A stretch of 64,000 nt of DNA from Planotetraspora phitsanulokensis (GTDB lineage: Bacteria; Actinomycetota; Actinomycetes; Streptosporangiales; Streptosporangiaceae): contig NZ_BOOP01000001.1 in the NCBI RefSeq assembly GCF_016863295.1, forward strand, positions 62,001 through 126,000, given 5' to 3'. Position 1 is the first letter of the stretch; every line of letters begins with the position of its first letter. Under the pieces are notes generated by a model. It saw only the letters and a list, made by a program, of their open reading frames with translations, ran no database searches and was not told the DNA's origin. Position numbers and translations under genes: made by a program. This document shows positions 8,815 to 17,311 of this stretch, one piece after another.

Positions 8815-9642
8815 TCAGATGAGTGTGCTGTCTCGTCCGTTGGGTGTTCTGGTGCCTGTTCTGGCGTCTGCTTTGGTGTGCCGGGGGATCACGTAGCCGA
8901 TCCGGCGGCTGATGTCGGCGGCCATGGCGAGCGCGGTCGGCGCCAGGCGATGGCAGTCGTCGAGGCTGAACCGGTTGGCGGGGGCCGAGACGCTGAACGC
9001 GCCCACGGGCTGGCCGGAGGCGTTCATGAGGGGCAGCCCCACGCAGCGCACGCCCTCCTCGTTCTCCTCGTCGTCGATCGCGTAGCCGCGCTCGCGCACG
9101 ACGCGCAGCTCGGCGAGCAGGGCGTCGCCGGTGAGCGTCCTCGGGGTACGCCGTTCCAGCGGGCCGGCCAGGATCTCCTCGGCCCGCCGCTCGTCGAGGG
9201 ACAGGACGGCCTTGCCCATCGCGGTGCTGTGCAGCGGCGACGTGCTGCCGATCCGGGAGACCAGCCGGACGGACTTGGCGCTCTCGACCTTGTCGACGTA
9301 GACGATCTGATCGCCGACCGGGACGCCCAGATGGACCGTCTCGCCGCTCAGCTCGACCAGCTCGACCAGGTACGGCCGGGCCGCCGCACGCAGGCCGTCC
9401 TCTTCGAGGTACTGACCCGCGAGCGTGATCAGCGTGACGCCCAGGTGGTACGAGCCCGCCGCGTCGCGGTCGAGCACGCCCAGCTCGAGCAGCGACGTCA
9501 CATATCTGTGCGCCGTGCTGACCGCGATGCGGGCCTGCCCGGCGAGCTCACCCAGCGAGACGCCGGCCGGGCCGGCTTCCGACACGGCATTGATGAGCTC
9601 GAAGGCCTTGTCGACACTCGAGGATTTCCGCCCGCTCTTCAT
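8815..9642 (-). CDS. IclR-family transcriptional regulator
   Basis: This 275-residue regulator has a winged helix-turn-helix at residues about 8-65 (SLGELAGQARIAVSTAHRYV) and the IclR effector domain from about 80 to 250, with the family signature GYAIDDEENEEGVRCVGLPL. It is the first gene of the operon with aldehyde dehydrogenase and the sugar importer, so it likely controls that operon and itself. No Shine-Dalgarno sequence precedes the ATG. Instead a perfect 17-bp palindrome starts at the second base of the start codon on this strand, so the mRNA may be leaderless and the operator may overlap the start. The last 25 residues (KADARTGTRTPNG region) are not part of the domain. Confidence 0.92.
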   Translation of the reverse strand: MKSGRKSSSVDKAFELINAVSEAGPAGVSLGELAGQARIAVSTAHRYVTSLLELGVLDRDAAGSYHLGVTLITLAGQYLEEDGLRAAARPYLVELVELSGETVHLGVPVGDQIVYVDKVESAKSVRLVSRIGSTSPLHSTAMGKAVLSLDERRAEEILAGPLERRTPRTLTGDALLAELRVVRERGYAIDDEENEEGVRCVGLPLMNASGQPVGAFSVSAPANRFSLDDCHRLAPTALAMAADISRRIGYVIPRHTKADARTGTRTPNGRDSTLI

Positions 9643-9657
9643 TCGAGTAACTCGAAT
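9641..9657. promoter_or_regulatory. Perfect palindrome at IclR start, likely autoregulatory operator
   Basis: ATTCGAG-TAA-CTCGAAT is a perfect inverted repeat of 7-bp arms with a 3-bp centre. It overlaps the iclR start codon. Its position and symmetry fit an IclR dimer site. No experimental evidence is available here. Confidence 0.6.
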
Positions 9658-10055
9658 CCATTTTCATATTTCTGGAATATTTTGCGATGGTTACACCCGG
9701 AATCGGTCATGTCAACCCTTTGATGGCGGGGGTATTCGACCGGATATGAGGGGTGTCGCCGGCGGTGCCGTACAGGCCTGCTGAGCTGGGGGGACGATGT
9801 CGTGCGGAGATATGCGATCCGACCCGTCCACATGGTGGGCCGAATTTCTCCAAGCGACTGAATTATGTCGCTATGTACGATCTGTCATGGCGAGTGCGTT
9901 GATGAAATCGACCGTCCTCTGTGCTGCTGGATAATTACCCTCGGAACGTATGGTTTATGGCCGACCACTAAATTCGATAAATGGTGCCGCGCTTTCGGCT
10001 CGAGATCATCCGCAAGTTGTCGATCAAGAGGAAGATCTGATTCGGCGAGGGCATA
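9658..10055. other. Low-GC intergenic stretch without convincing genes
   Basis: About 400 bp with clearly lower GC than its surroundings (for example ATTTTCATATTTCTGGAATA after 9660). It contains a short open frame at 9865-10056, but that frame has neither actinobacterial codon bias nor a recognisable domain. It probably holds the iclR promoter region and foreign or decayed DNA. Confidence 0.5.
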
Positions 10056-10365
10056 ATGGGCGACATGGCCATGCCGTTGCCCAGCCGATACGCCGATCTT
10101 CCTGACAGGGTTCCGGAGTCTCTGGCGGCACTGCACGGCCCAACTGAGGGCGTGGTCTCCCTGCCGATTCACCTGTGCTGGTCCGTCTACCGGACATCTG
10201 ATGGACGTCTGGCCCAAACTGCGCAGGCTTCTCGGTCCCGCCTACCGAGACGTGTGGGAGAGCCGCTTTCCGGAGTTGCGAGAGATCGCTGAGGCGTGCG
10301 AACCCGAGCTGCGTGCAGAGCTTCACCGGGCACGTGAAGCCGTTCGCGAAGCGCTGACGACCTGA
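10056..10365 (+). pseudogene. Remnant of a small conserved actinobacterial protein (frameshift and internal deletion)
   Basis: The first part reads in one frame as a protein beginning MGDMAMPLPSRYADLPDRVP and continuing to GVVSLPIHLCWS. From about 10198 the sequence continues in another frame as LMDVWPKLRRLLGPAYRDVW and ends near REALTT at 10365. From memory, intact relatives are single proteins of roughly 100 residues with LPDRL..L.GP..GVV.LP.HL.WS at the front and WP.LRRLLG...REVWE.RFPEL at the back, with about 35 residues between. Here the middle is missing and the frame is broken, so the gene is decayed. Function of the family is unknown to me. Confidence 0.5.
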
Positions 10366-10420
10366 TGGACATGCCGCCGGCGGGCTCGCCGGCGCATATG
10401 ACGATCTGGGCTGAAGAGGC

Positions 10421-11191
10421 TCAGAGGCCCTCGGCGAGCAGGTGGCGGAGGTAGCGGTCGGGAGCGGCGAGGAAGTCGCGGGTCAGCGTGACGGGCAGCG
10501 ACTCGTCGTAGACGACCGGCGCGATTCCTTCACCGTCCAACTGCAGGATCGTGGCACCGGGAAGGGCCAGCAGGATCGGGGAGTGGGTCGCGATGACGAA
10601 CTGCGAACCCTGGCGAACCAGGTCGGCGATCCTTGCCAGTACGGCCATGCAGCCGCGTACCGAGAGCGCGGCCTCGGGCTCGTCGAGGATGTACAGGCCC
10701 TGCGGCCCGAATCGATGGGTGACCAGATCGAGGAACGACTCGCCATGAGAGCGCTCATGGGGGGATACGCCGCCGTACGACGGCAGCAGCGGTACCGGGC
10801 CGATCTCGTCGAGGCGCTCGATCTCCGTCGCGACGTTGTAGTAGGACTCGGCGCGCAGGAAGTATCCGGTCCGGGGTTTCCTCAGCCCCCAGCCGACGAC
10901 GAGATGGTCCGCGAGTCGCGATTCGCTGGCCCGTGTCGCGAACTGGAAGGACTGCGAGCCGCCCTCCGCGTTGAAGCCGCAGGCCACGGCGACGGCCTCG
11001 ACGAGTGTCGACTTGCCCGAGCCGTTCTCGCCGACCAGGAACGTGACGGCGGGTGAGACCTCCAGGCCGGGAGACCGTGCCAGCCAGGCGACCACGGGCA
11101 GGTCGAAGGGGTAGCCCTCGTGAATCCGTCCTGTGTCCAGACGGATGTCGCGGATGAATCCGGCGCCCTTCACCGTCACGAGGATAGCCAC
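10421..11191 (-). CDS. AAA-family ATPase of the SMC/ABC-like superfamily
   Basis: This 256-residue soluble ATPase has Walker A GENGSGKST near residue 55, a signature-like SHGES near residue 148, Walker B LYILDEPEAALS near residue 170 and the switch segment VIATHSPILLALPGA. This layout (AAA_23/AAA_21) is typical of stand-alone ATPases related to RecF and OLD proteins, but there is no nuclease domain. It stands alone, convergent with a small decayed gene and divergent from the signal-peptidase-like gene. A role in DNA maintenance or stress is possible but unsupported. Confidence 0.8.
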   Translation of the reverse strand: MAILVTVKGAGFIRDIRLDTGRIHEGYPFDLPVVAWLARSPGLEVSPAVTFLVGENGSGKSTLVEAVAVACGFNAEGGSQSFQFATRASESRLADHLVVGWGLRKPRTGYFLRAESYYNVATEIERLDEIGPVPLLPSYGGVSPHERSHGESFLDLVTHRFGPQGLYILDEPEAALSVRGCMAVLARIADLVRQGSQFVIATHSPILLALPGATILQLDGEGIAPVVYDESLPVTLTRDFLAAPDRYLRHLLAEGL

Positions 11192-11252
11192 GCCGCGGCG
11201 GGCTGCCGAGGATCAGGGGACCCGCGTCCGGCGGCGCGCCCGGACCTCGATA

Positions 11253-11798
11253 ATGCCCCGCGTGAACCTTCGCGGATTGTGCGTCCTCCTCCTCACGGCG
11301 CTGACAGCCGTATCCGTCTCCGGGTGCGGCGTCGCCTACCGGCTGACGGGACGAGAGGCGTTCGATATTCCCAGCATCTCGATGGAGCCGACGATCAAGA
11401 AGGGCGACCACGTCGTCGCGCGCCTCACAGACGGCGGCTACGCGCCCCACGAAGGGGACGTCATCATCTACAAGGCCCCGCCGTTCTGGGCACCCGCCAT
11501 CCCGGGTGAGACGCACATCGCCCGAGTGATCGGCACGCCGGGCGTCGACGTGCGGTGTTGTGACGACGCAGGGCATCTCGATCTGGACGGCAGGCCGCTC
11601 GATGAGCCGTACATCGCGTCGGCGAAGGCGTCCGCCGCCGCGTTCGACGTCACCGTGCAGCCCGGGCATCTGTGGATCATGGCGGACAACCGCGACGTGG
11701 CCATCGATTCGCGCGCCCACCAGGCCGACGCGGACAAGGGCACGATTCCGCTGTCGGACGTCGTCGGCGTCGTCGACGTGCCCGATCAGGCGGGATGA
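11253..11798 (+). CDS. Signal peptidase I (S26)-like protein lacking the catalytic lysine
   Basis: This 181-residue protein has an N-terminal hydrophobic segment ending VSGC, which looks like a lipobox, so it may be a lipoprotein. The S26 serine box SISMEPTIKKGD and the box E motif MADNRDVAIDSR are both present. In the region that supplies the general base in signal peptidase I (YIKRVIGLPGD in classic enzymes) this protein has HIARVIGTPG, so Ala replaces the Lys. It may be inactive, or another residue such as the nearby His may serve. The start at 11253 is chosen because upstream in-frame starts would overlap the divergent ATPase gene and lie before the signal-like segment. Confidence 0.75.
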   Translation: MPRVNLRGLCVLLLTALTAVSVSGCGVAYRLTGREAFDIPSISMEPTIKKGDHVVARLTDGGYAPHEGDVIIYKAPPFWAPAIPGETHIARVIGTPGVDVRCCDDAGHLDLDGRPLDEPYIASAKASAAAFDVTVQPGHLWIMADNRDVAIDSRAHQADADKGTIPLSDVVGVVDVPDQAG

Positions 11799-11801
11799 CG
11801 C

Positions 11802-12494
11802 CTACGCGAACGTGAGCGCAGCCCCTGTTCTGATCGACGTACGGGCGGCGGCGATCAGCCGCAGACAGGTGAACGACTCCACTCCGTAGCGCTGCCACCC
11901 TGCCGAGGGGTCGCTGACGTCGCCCTCCGCGGCGTCGCACACGGCGTCCGACCACGGGTCCAGGTCGTCGGGAAGCTCGAGCAGGCGCGCGAGCCGGAGA
12001 CATTCGTCCAGCAGCCGATGGGACGAGCCGAGGTAATCGCCGACGACCCGTTCACCGATGATCACCGGCTGGAAGTCGAGGGGAACGTAGTACCCCTCGG
12101 CGTCGCTGTGGTGCACAAGGTGGTCGAAACCGCCGCGGGCGGCTTCCGGAGAGCCGACGACGGTCACGGTGTCCGCGACCACGACCGCGTGAGACGGGTC
12201 TCCCTCGTATGCCTGCAGTAGGAGGGGGTCGTGGCTCGCGTCCTCGCCGCCCGGGGGCGGCAGCACGCCTGTGGCGGCGACGTGCACGGCGAGCCTGCGC
12301 AGGTAGTGAAGGCCGCTGTACCCGTACATCTGCTCTTCGAAAGCGCCCGCCGGATCGACGGCCGGCTCGTGCCAAGCGGGGAGGCCGGCCGCCTTCAGCG
12401 TCGCCGTGACCATGGCGAGCTCGCCCCGATAGTGGTCGATGCCCTCCTCGTCGTCCAGATAAGTGAGGATGCCGACGAACACGTCCAGTCCCAT
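11802..12494 (-). CDS. Hypothetical protein, DUF-like, 230 residues
   Basis: The protein starts MGLDVFVGILTYLDDEEGID and has no signal peptide, membrane span or motif that I recognise. It is acidic, with a regular mixture of helices and strands suggested by composition (HYLRRLAVHVAATGVLPPPG and DFQPVIIGERVVGDYLGS). Starts further upstream are possible, but this Met begins the well-behaved part and no ribosome-binding site favours another. It is convergent with the signal-peptidase-like gene, with only 3 bp between the two stops, and divergent from the CO dehydrogenase cluster. Confidence 0.7.
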   Translation of the reverse strand: MGLDVFVGILTYLDDEEGIDHYRGELAMVTATLKAAGLPAWHEPAVDPAGAFEEQMYGYSGLHYLRRLAVHVAATGVLPPPGGEDASHDPLLLQAYEGDPSHAVVVADTVTVVGSPEAARGGFDHLVHHSDAEGYYVPLDFQPVIIGERVVGDYLGSSHRLLDECLRLARLLELPDDLDPWSDAVCDAAEGDVSDPSAGWQRYGVESFTCLRLIAAARTSIRTGAALTFA

Positions 12495-12538
12495 GGCGCA
12501 GATCATGGCCGAGGCCACCGACAAATCGGGCCCGCACC

Positions 12539-12553
12539 GGATTAAGTGAATCC
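12539..12553. promoter_or_regulatory. Dyad in the promoter region of the cox cluster
   Basis: GGATT-AAGTG-AATCC lies in the 133-bp gap ahead of coxM. It has the size and T-rich/A-rich half sites of a LysR-type box, and a LysR regulator sits at the far end of the cluster. This is a weak candidate for the activator site. Confidence 0.35.
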
Positions 12554-12627
12554 TTAGGTGCCCGTTGACAGTGCCGCCGCACGGGAGTCCACTTGGCCGA
12601 CCACCCACAAGTCACAGGGGGTCCGCC

Positions 12628-13503
12628 ATGCAGGTTCCCGCGCCGGTGGAGTACGAGCGCGCGACCAGCGTCGATCACGCCATCGGTCTGCTGGAGCGGC
12701 TGGGAGGCGCCGCCCGCATCGTCGCGGGCGGCCACAGCCTGCTCCCCATGATGAAGCTCCGGCTGGCGAGCCCGGAGTACCTGATCGACATCAACGACCT
12801 CCACGGCGAACTCGGGTACATCCGGGTCGAGCAGGCAGAGGTCCGCATCGGGGCGATGACCCGGCACCGGGAGCTCCTCGAGTCCGGCGAGCTCGCCGAG
12901 GTGTTCCCCGTCTTCCGGGACGCCGAGCGCGTCATCGCCGACCCGGTCGTCCGCAACCGCGGCACCCTGGGCGGCTCGCTGTGCCAGGCCGATCCGTCCG
13001 AGGACCTGTCGGCCGTCTGCACCACCCTCGGGGCGAGCTGCGTCATCCGGGGCGGCGCGGGGGAGCGGGTCGTGACGATGGAGGAGTTCTACCGCGGGCC
13101 GTACGAGACGGCCGTCGAGGACGCCGAGATGCTCGTCGAGATCCGCATCCCGGTACGGCCAGGCGGGTCCAGCGCGTACGAGAAGGTCGAGCGCCGCGCG
13201 GGGGACTGGGCGATCGTGTCCGCGGGAGCCGCGGTGTGGCTCGACGGCGGGCTGATCGCCGACGCGCGGGTCGGTCTGGCGGCGGTCGGGCCGAACACGA
13301 CGGGTCTGCCGGCGGTGTCGGACGCCCTGCGCGGCAGGGAGCCGTCGGAGGAGCTCTACGAGCAGGCGGGCACCCTCGCGGCCGAGAACTGCAGCCCCGT
13401 CACCGACATGCGCGGCAGCGCCGACTACAAGCGGCACCTCGCCAAGGAGCTCACCGGCCGCGCCCTGCGCCGGTCCGTCGCCCGGATCAACGAGAGGGGC
13501 TGA
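12628..13503 (+). CDS. coxM: Aerobic CO dehydrogenase medium subunit (FAD binding)
   Basis: This 291-residue flavoprotein subunit passes electrons from the iron-sulfur subunit to the membrane acceptor. The FAD-binding motifs are clear: [15 protein letters not shown] near residue 32 and [14 protein letters not shown] near residue 110. The gene is first in an M-S-L order that is characteristic of Mo-containing CO dehydrogenases. The start at 12628 is preferred over 12565 because CAGGGGGT lies just ahead and the protein then begins [12 protein letters not shown], as relatives do. It is followed one base later by coxS. Confidence 0.92.
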   Translation: MQVPAPVEYERATSVDHAIGLLERLGGAARIVAGGHSLLPMMKLRLASPEYLIDINDLHGELGYIRVEQAEVRIGAMTRHRELLESGELAEVFPVFRDAERVIADPVVRNRGTLGGSLCQADPSEDLSAVCTTLGASCVIRGGAGERVVTMEEFYRGPYETAVEDAEMLVEIRIPVRPGGSSAYEKVERRAGDWAIVSAGAAVWLDGGLIADARVGLAAVGPNTTGLPAVSDALRGREPSEELYEQAGTLAAENCSPVTDMRGSADYKRHLAKELTGRALRRSVARINERG

Positions 13504-13504
13504 C

Positions 13505-13990
13505 ATGCAGGTTTCCATGATCGTCAACGGTGAGGAAGTCACCAGGGAGATCGAGGGCCGGCTGCTCCTCGTGCACTTCCTGCGCGACCATCTCGGCCTG
13601 ACCGGCACCCACTGGGGATGCGACACGAGCAACTGCGGCACCTGCGTGGTGTGGCTCGACGGAGAGCCGGTCAAGTCGTGCACCGTGCTCGCCGCGATGG
13701 CCGGAGGCCACGAGGTGCGCACGGTGGAGGACCTCGAGCGGGGTGGTGAGCTCGATCCCGTGCAGCGCGGCTTCATGGAGTGCCACGGCCTGCAGTGCGG
13801 ATTCTGCACCCCCGGCATGATGATGACGGCCCGGGCCCTGCTCGACCGCAATCCGGATCCGTCGGAGGAGGAGATCCGCGAGGCCATCTCCGGGCAGATC
13901 TGCCGGTGCACCGGCTACGCCACCATCGTCCGCTCGGTGAAGTGGGCGGCCGCGCACGAGGCGAGCACACCCGCTGGAGGTGCGTCATGA
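13505..13990 (+). CDS. coxS: Aerobic CO dehydrogenase small subunit (two [2Fe-2S] clusters)
   Basis: This 161-residue iron-sulfur protein carries electrons between the Mo-Cu site and FAD. The plant-ferredoxin-type cluster motif reads [11 protein letters not shown] followed by a further Cys in VKSCTV. The second cluster motif is [12 protein letters not shown] with CRCTGY later, both typical of the family. Length and motif order match other CoxS proteins. The stop overlaps the coxL start as ATGA, so the three structural subunits are translationally coupled. Confidence 0.95.
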   Translation: MQVSMIVNGEEVTREIEGRLLLVHFLRDHLGLTGTHWGCDTSNCGTCVVWLDGEPVKSCTVLAAMAGGHEVRTVEDLERGGELDPVQRGFMECHGLQCGFCTPGMMMTARALLDRNPDPSEEEIREAISGQICRCTGYATIVRSVKWAAAHEASTPAGGAS

Positions 13991-16377
13991 CCACCACCGA
14001 CGAACGGCCGGCCGGATTCGAGAACAACGACCACAAGCCGATCGGCCACGGCCGGATGCTCCGCAAGGAGGACCCGAGGTTCATCCGCGGCAGGGGCAAC
14101 TACGTCGACGACGTGCAGCTGCCGGGCATGCTGCACTGCGCGATCCTGCGCTCTCCCGTGGCGCACGCGAGGATCGTGAGCATCGACACCAGCGCGGCCG
14201 AGGCGCATCCCAAGGTCAAGGCGGTCGTCACCGGGGCCGCGCTGACGGAGCTGGGCCTGGCGTGGATGCCCACGTTGTCGGGCGACGTGCAGGCCGTGCT
14301 CGCGACGGACAAGGTGCGCTTCCAGGGGCAGGAGGTCGCGTTCGTCGTGGCGGAGGACCGTTACGCCGCGCGCGACGCGCTCGAGCTGATCGACGTCGAG
14401 TACGACGTGCTCGACCCCGTGGTCGACGTCCGCACGGCCCTCGACCCGAGCGCGCCGGTGATCCGCGACGACCTGGACGGAAAGCAGAACAACCACATCT
14501 TCGACTGGGAGACCGGTGACGAGGCGGCCACCGAGGCGGTGTTCGCGAGCGCGGACGTCGTCGTCAGCGAGGACATCGTCTACCCCCGTGTGCATCCCGC
14601 CCCCATGGAGACGTGCGGCTGCGTCGCCGAGTACGACCGCATCGACAGCCGGCTGACGTTGTGGTCCACGAGCCAGGCGCCCCACGCCCACCGGACGTTG
14701 TACGCGATCGTCGCCGGGCTGCCCGAGCACAAGATCAGGGTCATATCGCCCGACATCGGCGGAGGCTTCGGGGGCAAGGTCCCGATCTATCCCGGGTACG
14801 TCTGCGCGATCGTCGGATCGATCGTCACGGGCAAGCCGGTGAAGTGGATGGAGGACCGCTCGGAGAACCTCACGAGCACGGGCTTCGCCCGCGACTACAT
14901 CATGCGGGGTGAGATCGCGGCCACCAGGGACGGGAGGATCCTGGCCGTCCGCACCAACGTGCTCGCCGACCACGGAGCCTTCAACGGGGTCGCCGCCCCG
15001 GTCAAGTACCCCGCCGGGTTCTTCGGCGTCTTCACCGGCAGCTACGACCTGCAGGCCGCGTACTGCAAGATGACGGCCGTCTACACCAACAAGGCGCCGG
15101 GCGGCGTGGCCTACGCGTGCTCGTTCCGCATCACCGAGGCGGTCTACCTCATCGAGCGCATCGTCGACTGCCTGGCGTACGAGCTCGAGATGGACCCGGT
15201 CGAGCTGCGCATCAAGAACTTCATCCAGCCCGACCAGTTCCCGTACCGGACCAAGACCGGGTGGGTGTACGACTCGGGCGACTACGAGCCCACCATGCGC
15301 AAGGCGCTGGAGCTCGCCGGGTACGAGGAGCTGCGCAGGGAGCAGGTCGAGCGGCGCGCCCGCGGCGAGCTGATGGGCATCGGCGTCTCGTTCTTCACCG
15401 AGGCGGTGGGTGCCGGTCCCCGCAAGGACATGGACATCCTGGGCCTCGGCATGGCCGACGGATGCGAGCTGCGGGTGCATCCGACCGGCAAGGCGGTCGT
15501 GCGGCTCTCGGTGCAGTCGCAGGGCCAGGGACACGAGACGACGTTCGCGCAGATCGTCGCGGAGGAGATCGGCATCCCGCCCGCCGACATCGACGTCGTG
15601 CACGGCGACACCGACCAGACCCCGTTCGGCCTGGGCACGTACGGCAGCCGATCCACCCCGGTGTCCGGCGCGGCGGCCGCCCTGGTCGCGCGCAAGGTGC
15701 GCGACAAGGCGCGGATCATCGCCTCCGGCATGCTGGAGGTGTCGGTCGCCGACCTCGAGTGGGTGAAGGGCGCCTTCCACGTCAAGGGCGACCCGGAGAA
15801 GTCCGTCACCATCCAGGACATCGCGATGAGGGCGCACGGCGCGGGCGACCTGCCCGAGGGGATCGAGGGCGGGCTGGAGGCGCAGATCTGCTACAACCCC
15901 GAGAACCTCACCTACCCGCACGGGGCCTACATCTGCGTCGTCGACATCGATCCCGGCACAGCCCAGGTCAAGGTCCGCCGGTTCGTCGCGGTGGACGACT
16001 GCGGCACCCGCATCAACCCGATGATCATCGAGGGACAGGTGCACCGCGGCCTGACCGACGGCGTGGGCATGGCGCTCATGGAGATGATCGCCTTCGACGA
16101 GGACGGCAACTGCCTGGGCGGATCCCTGATGGACTACCTCATCCCGACCGCGCTCGAGGTGCCGGACTGGGAGACCGGCTTCACCGTGACGCCGTCGCCG
16201 CATCACCCGATCGGCGCGAAGGGCGTCGGGGAGTCCGCCACCGTCGGCTCCCCACCGGCGATCGTCAACGCGGTCGTCGACGCGCTCAAACCCTTCGGCA
16301 TCCGCCACGCCGACATGCCGCTCACCCCCTCCCGGGTGTGGGACGCCATGCGCGGCGTGCCGCGGCCGCCGGTCTGA
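13987..16377 (+). CDS. coxL: Aerobic CO dehydrogenase large subunit, form I type (Mo-Cu active site)
   Basis: This 796-residue subunit binds the molybdopterin cofactor and oxidises CO to CO2. The active-site loop is AYACSFR with Cys378. The AYXCSFR pattern is the accepted marker of form I, genuine CO dehydrogenases, whereas form II relatives have AYXGAGR. The base-type Glu is Glu749 in [10 protein letters not shown], and the GGGFGGK and QGQGHETT motifs of the family are present. The residue between Tyr and Cys is Ala, while most form I enzymes I recall have Arg there. The ATG at 13987 overlaps coxS, while the longer open frame back to 13780 is only a shadow of coxS. Confidence 0.95.
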   Translation: MTTTDERPAGFENNDHKPIGHGRMLRKEDPRFIRGRGNYVDDVQLPGMLHCAILRSPVAHARIVSIDTSAAEAHPKVKAVVTGAALTELGLAWMPTLSGDVQAVLATDKVRFQGQEVAFVVAEDRYAARDALELIDVEYDVLDPVVDVRTALDPSAPVIRDDLDGKQNNHIFDWETGDEAATEAVFASADVVVSEDIVYPRVHPAPMETCGCVAEYDRIDSRLTLWSTSQAPHAHRTLYAIVAGLPEHKIRVISPDIGGGFGGKVPIYPGYVCAIVGSIVTGKPVKWMEDRSENLTSTGFARDYIMRGEIAATRDGRILAVRTNVLADHGAFNGVAAPVKYPAGFFGVFTGSYDLQAAYCKMTAVYTNKAPGGVAYACSFRITEAVYLIERIVDCLAYELEMDPVELRIKNFIQPDQFPYRTKTGWVYDSGDYEPTMRKALELAGYEELRREQVERRARGELMGIGVSFFTEAVGAGPRKDMDILGLGMADGCELRVHPTGKAVVRLSVQSQGQGHETTFAQIVAEEIGIPPADIDVVHGDTDQTPFGLGTYGSRSTPVSGAAAALVARKVRDKARIIASGMLEVSVADLEWVKGAFHVKGDPEKSVTIQDIAMRAHGAGDLPEGIEGGLEAQICYNPENLTYPHGAYICVVDIDPGTAQVKVRRFVAVDDCGTRINPMIIEGQVHRGLTDGVGMALMEMIAFDEDGNCLGGSLMDYLIPTALEVPDWETGFTVTPSPHHPIGAKGVGESATVGSPPAIVNAVVDALKPFGIRHADMPLTPSRVWDAMRGVPRPPV

Positions 16378-16392
16378 CCGGGCGGAGCACCG

Positions 16393-17307
16393 ATGGCCCC
16401 CACCATTTCCGCTCGGATGAAGGAACTGACCGACGACCGGGTTCCCTTCGTCCACGCGGTCGTGGTCCGCGCCCAGTTCCCGACGGCCGTGAGCGCGGGC
16501 GACGACGCGATCGTCCTGCCCGACGGCTCCATCGAGGGGTTCGTCGGCGGCCAGTGCGCCGAGAGTTCCGTACGGACGGCGGCTCTCGGCGCGCTCCAGG
16601 ACGGGCAATCCGTGCTGCTGAGGGTGCTTCCCGAGGATGATCTGGACTTTCCCGAGTCCCCGGGGGCCCGGATCGTGGTCAACCCCTGTCTGTCCGGAGG
16701 CGCCCTGGAGATCTTCCTCCAGCCCCAGTTGCCGCCGCCGGTGCTCTGGGTCGTCGGCGACTCGCCCATCGCCGAGGCGCTCGCCGCGCTCGCGCGCTCG
16801 CTGGACTTCTCCGTACGGAGGACCCGGGATGAGCGGGGGCCCGCCGGCGCGACCGCGGTCGTGGTGTCGAGTCACGGACGCGATGAGATCCCGGCCGTCC
16901 GCGCGGCCCTGGACGCCGGGGTCGGCTTCGTCGGGCTGGTGGCCAGCAGCAGGCGCGGCGCGGCCGTGCTCGCGGAGATGGGGCTGAGCGAGGCCGAGCG
17001 CCGGCGGATTCACACGCCCGTCGGTCTCAGGATCGGCGCCCGGACCGCGCAGGAGATCGCGCTGTCGGTCCTGGCGGAGATCGTCGCCGCCGTCCGGACC
17101 CAGGGGCTCGCCCCCGCCCACAGGGGCGGTCAGGCGGAGGCGCTGGAGCCCGGGCCCGCGTACGGCACGCAGGTGGTCGATCCGGTCTGCGGCATGACCG
17201 TGACGATCGCCGCGGACACGCCGCACCTGGTCGCCGATGGCGAGCACGTGTGGTTCTGCGGCACCGGTTGCCGCGACCGGTACGCGTCGTCCGGTGGCGG
17301 GCGGTAG
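16393..17307 (+). CDS. XdhC/CoxI-family cofactor maturation protein with C-terminal YHS domain
   Basis: This 304-residue accessory protein begins with an XdhC-CoxI domain (PDGSIEGFVGGQCAESSVR near residue 45) and a Rossmann-like XdhC_C domain (residues about 115-230). Such proteins mature or insert the sulfurated molybdenum cofactor. Residues about 255-304 form a YHS domain with VDPVCGMTV and the pair FCGTGC, a small module found in copper- and heavy-metal-handling proteins. That fusion is notable next to an enzyme with a Mo-Cu centre, and it could help deliver copper, but that is inference. It starts 15 bp after coxL. Confidence 0.88.
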   Translation: MAPTISARMKELTDDRVPFVHAVVVRAQFPTAVSAGDDAIVLPDGSIEGFVGGQCAESSVRTAALGALQDGQSVLLRVLPEDDLDFPESPGARIVVNPCLSGGALEIFLQPQLPPPVLWVVGDSPIAEALAALARSLDFSVRRTRDERGPAGATAVVVSSHGRDEIPAVRAALDAGVGFVGLVASSRRGAAVLAEMGLSEAERRRIHTPVGLRIGARTAQEIALSVLAEIVAAVRTQGLAPAHRGGQAEALEPGPAYGTQVVDPVCGMTVTIAADTPHLVADGEHVWFCGTGCRDRYASSGGGR

Positions 17308-17311
17308 GGAC

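Noticed and set aside
9865-10056. Short open frame coding 63 residues with several Cys
   Set aside because: Poor codon bias, no ribosome-binding site, no recognisable domain, and it lies in a low-GC gap.
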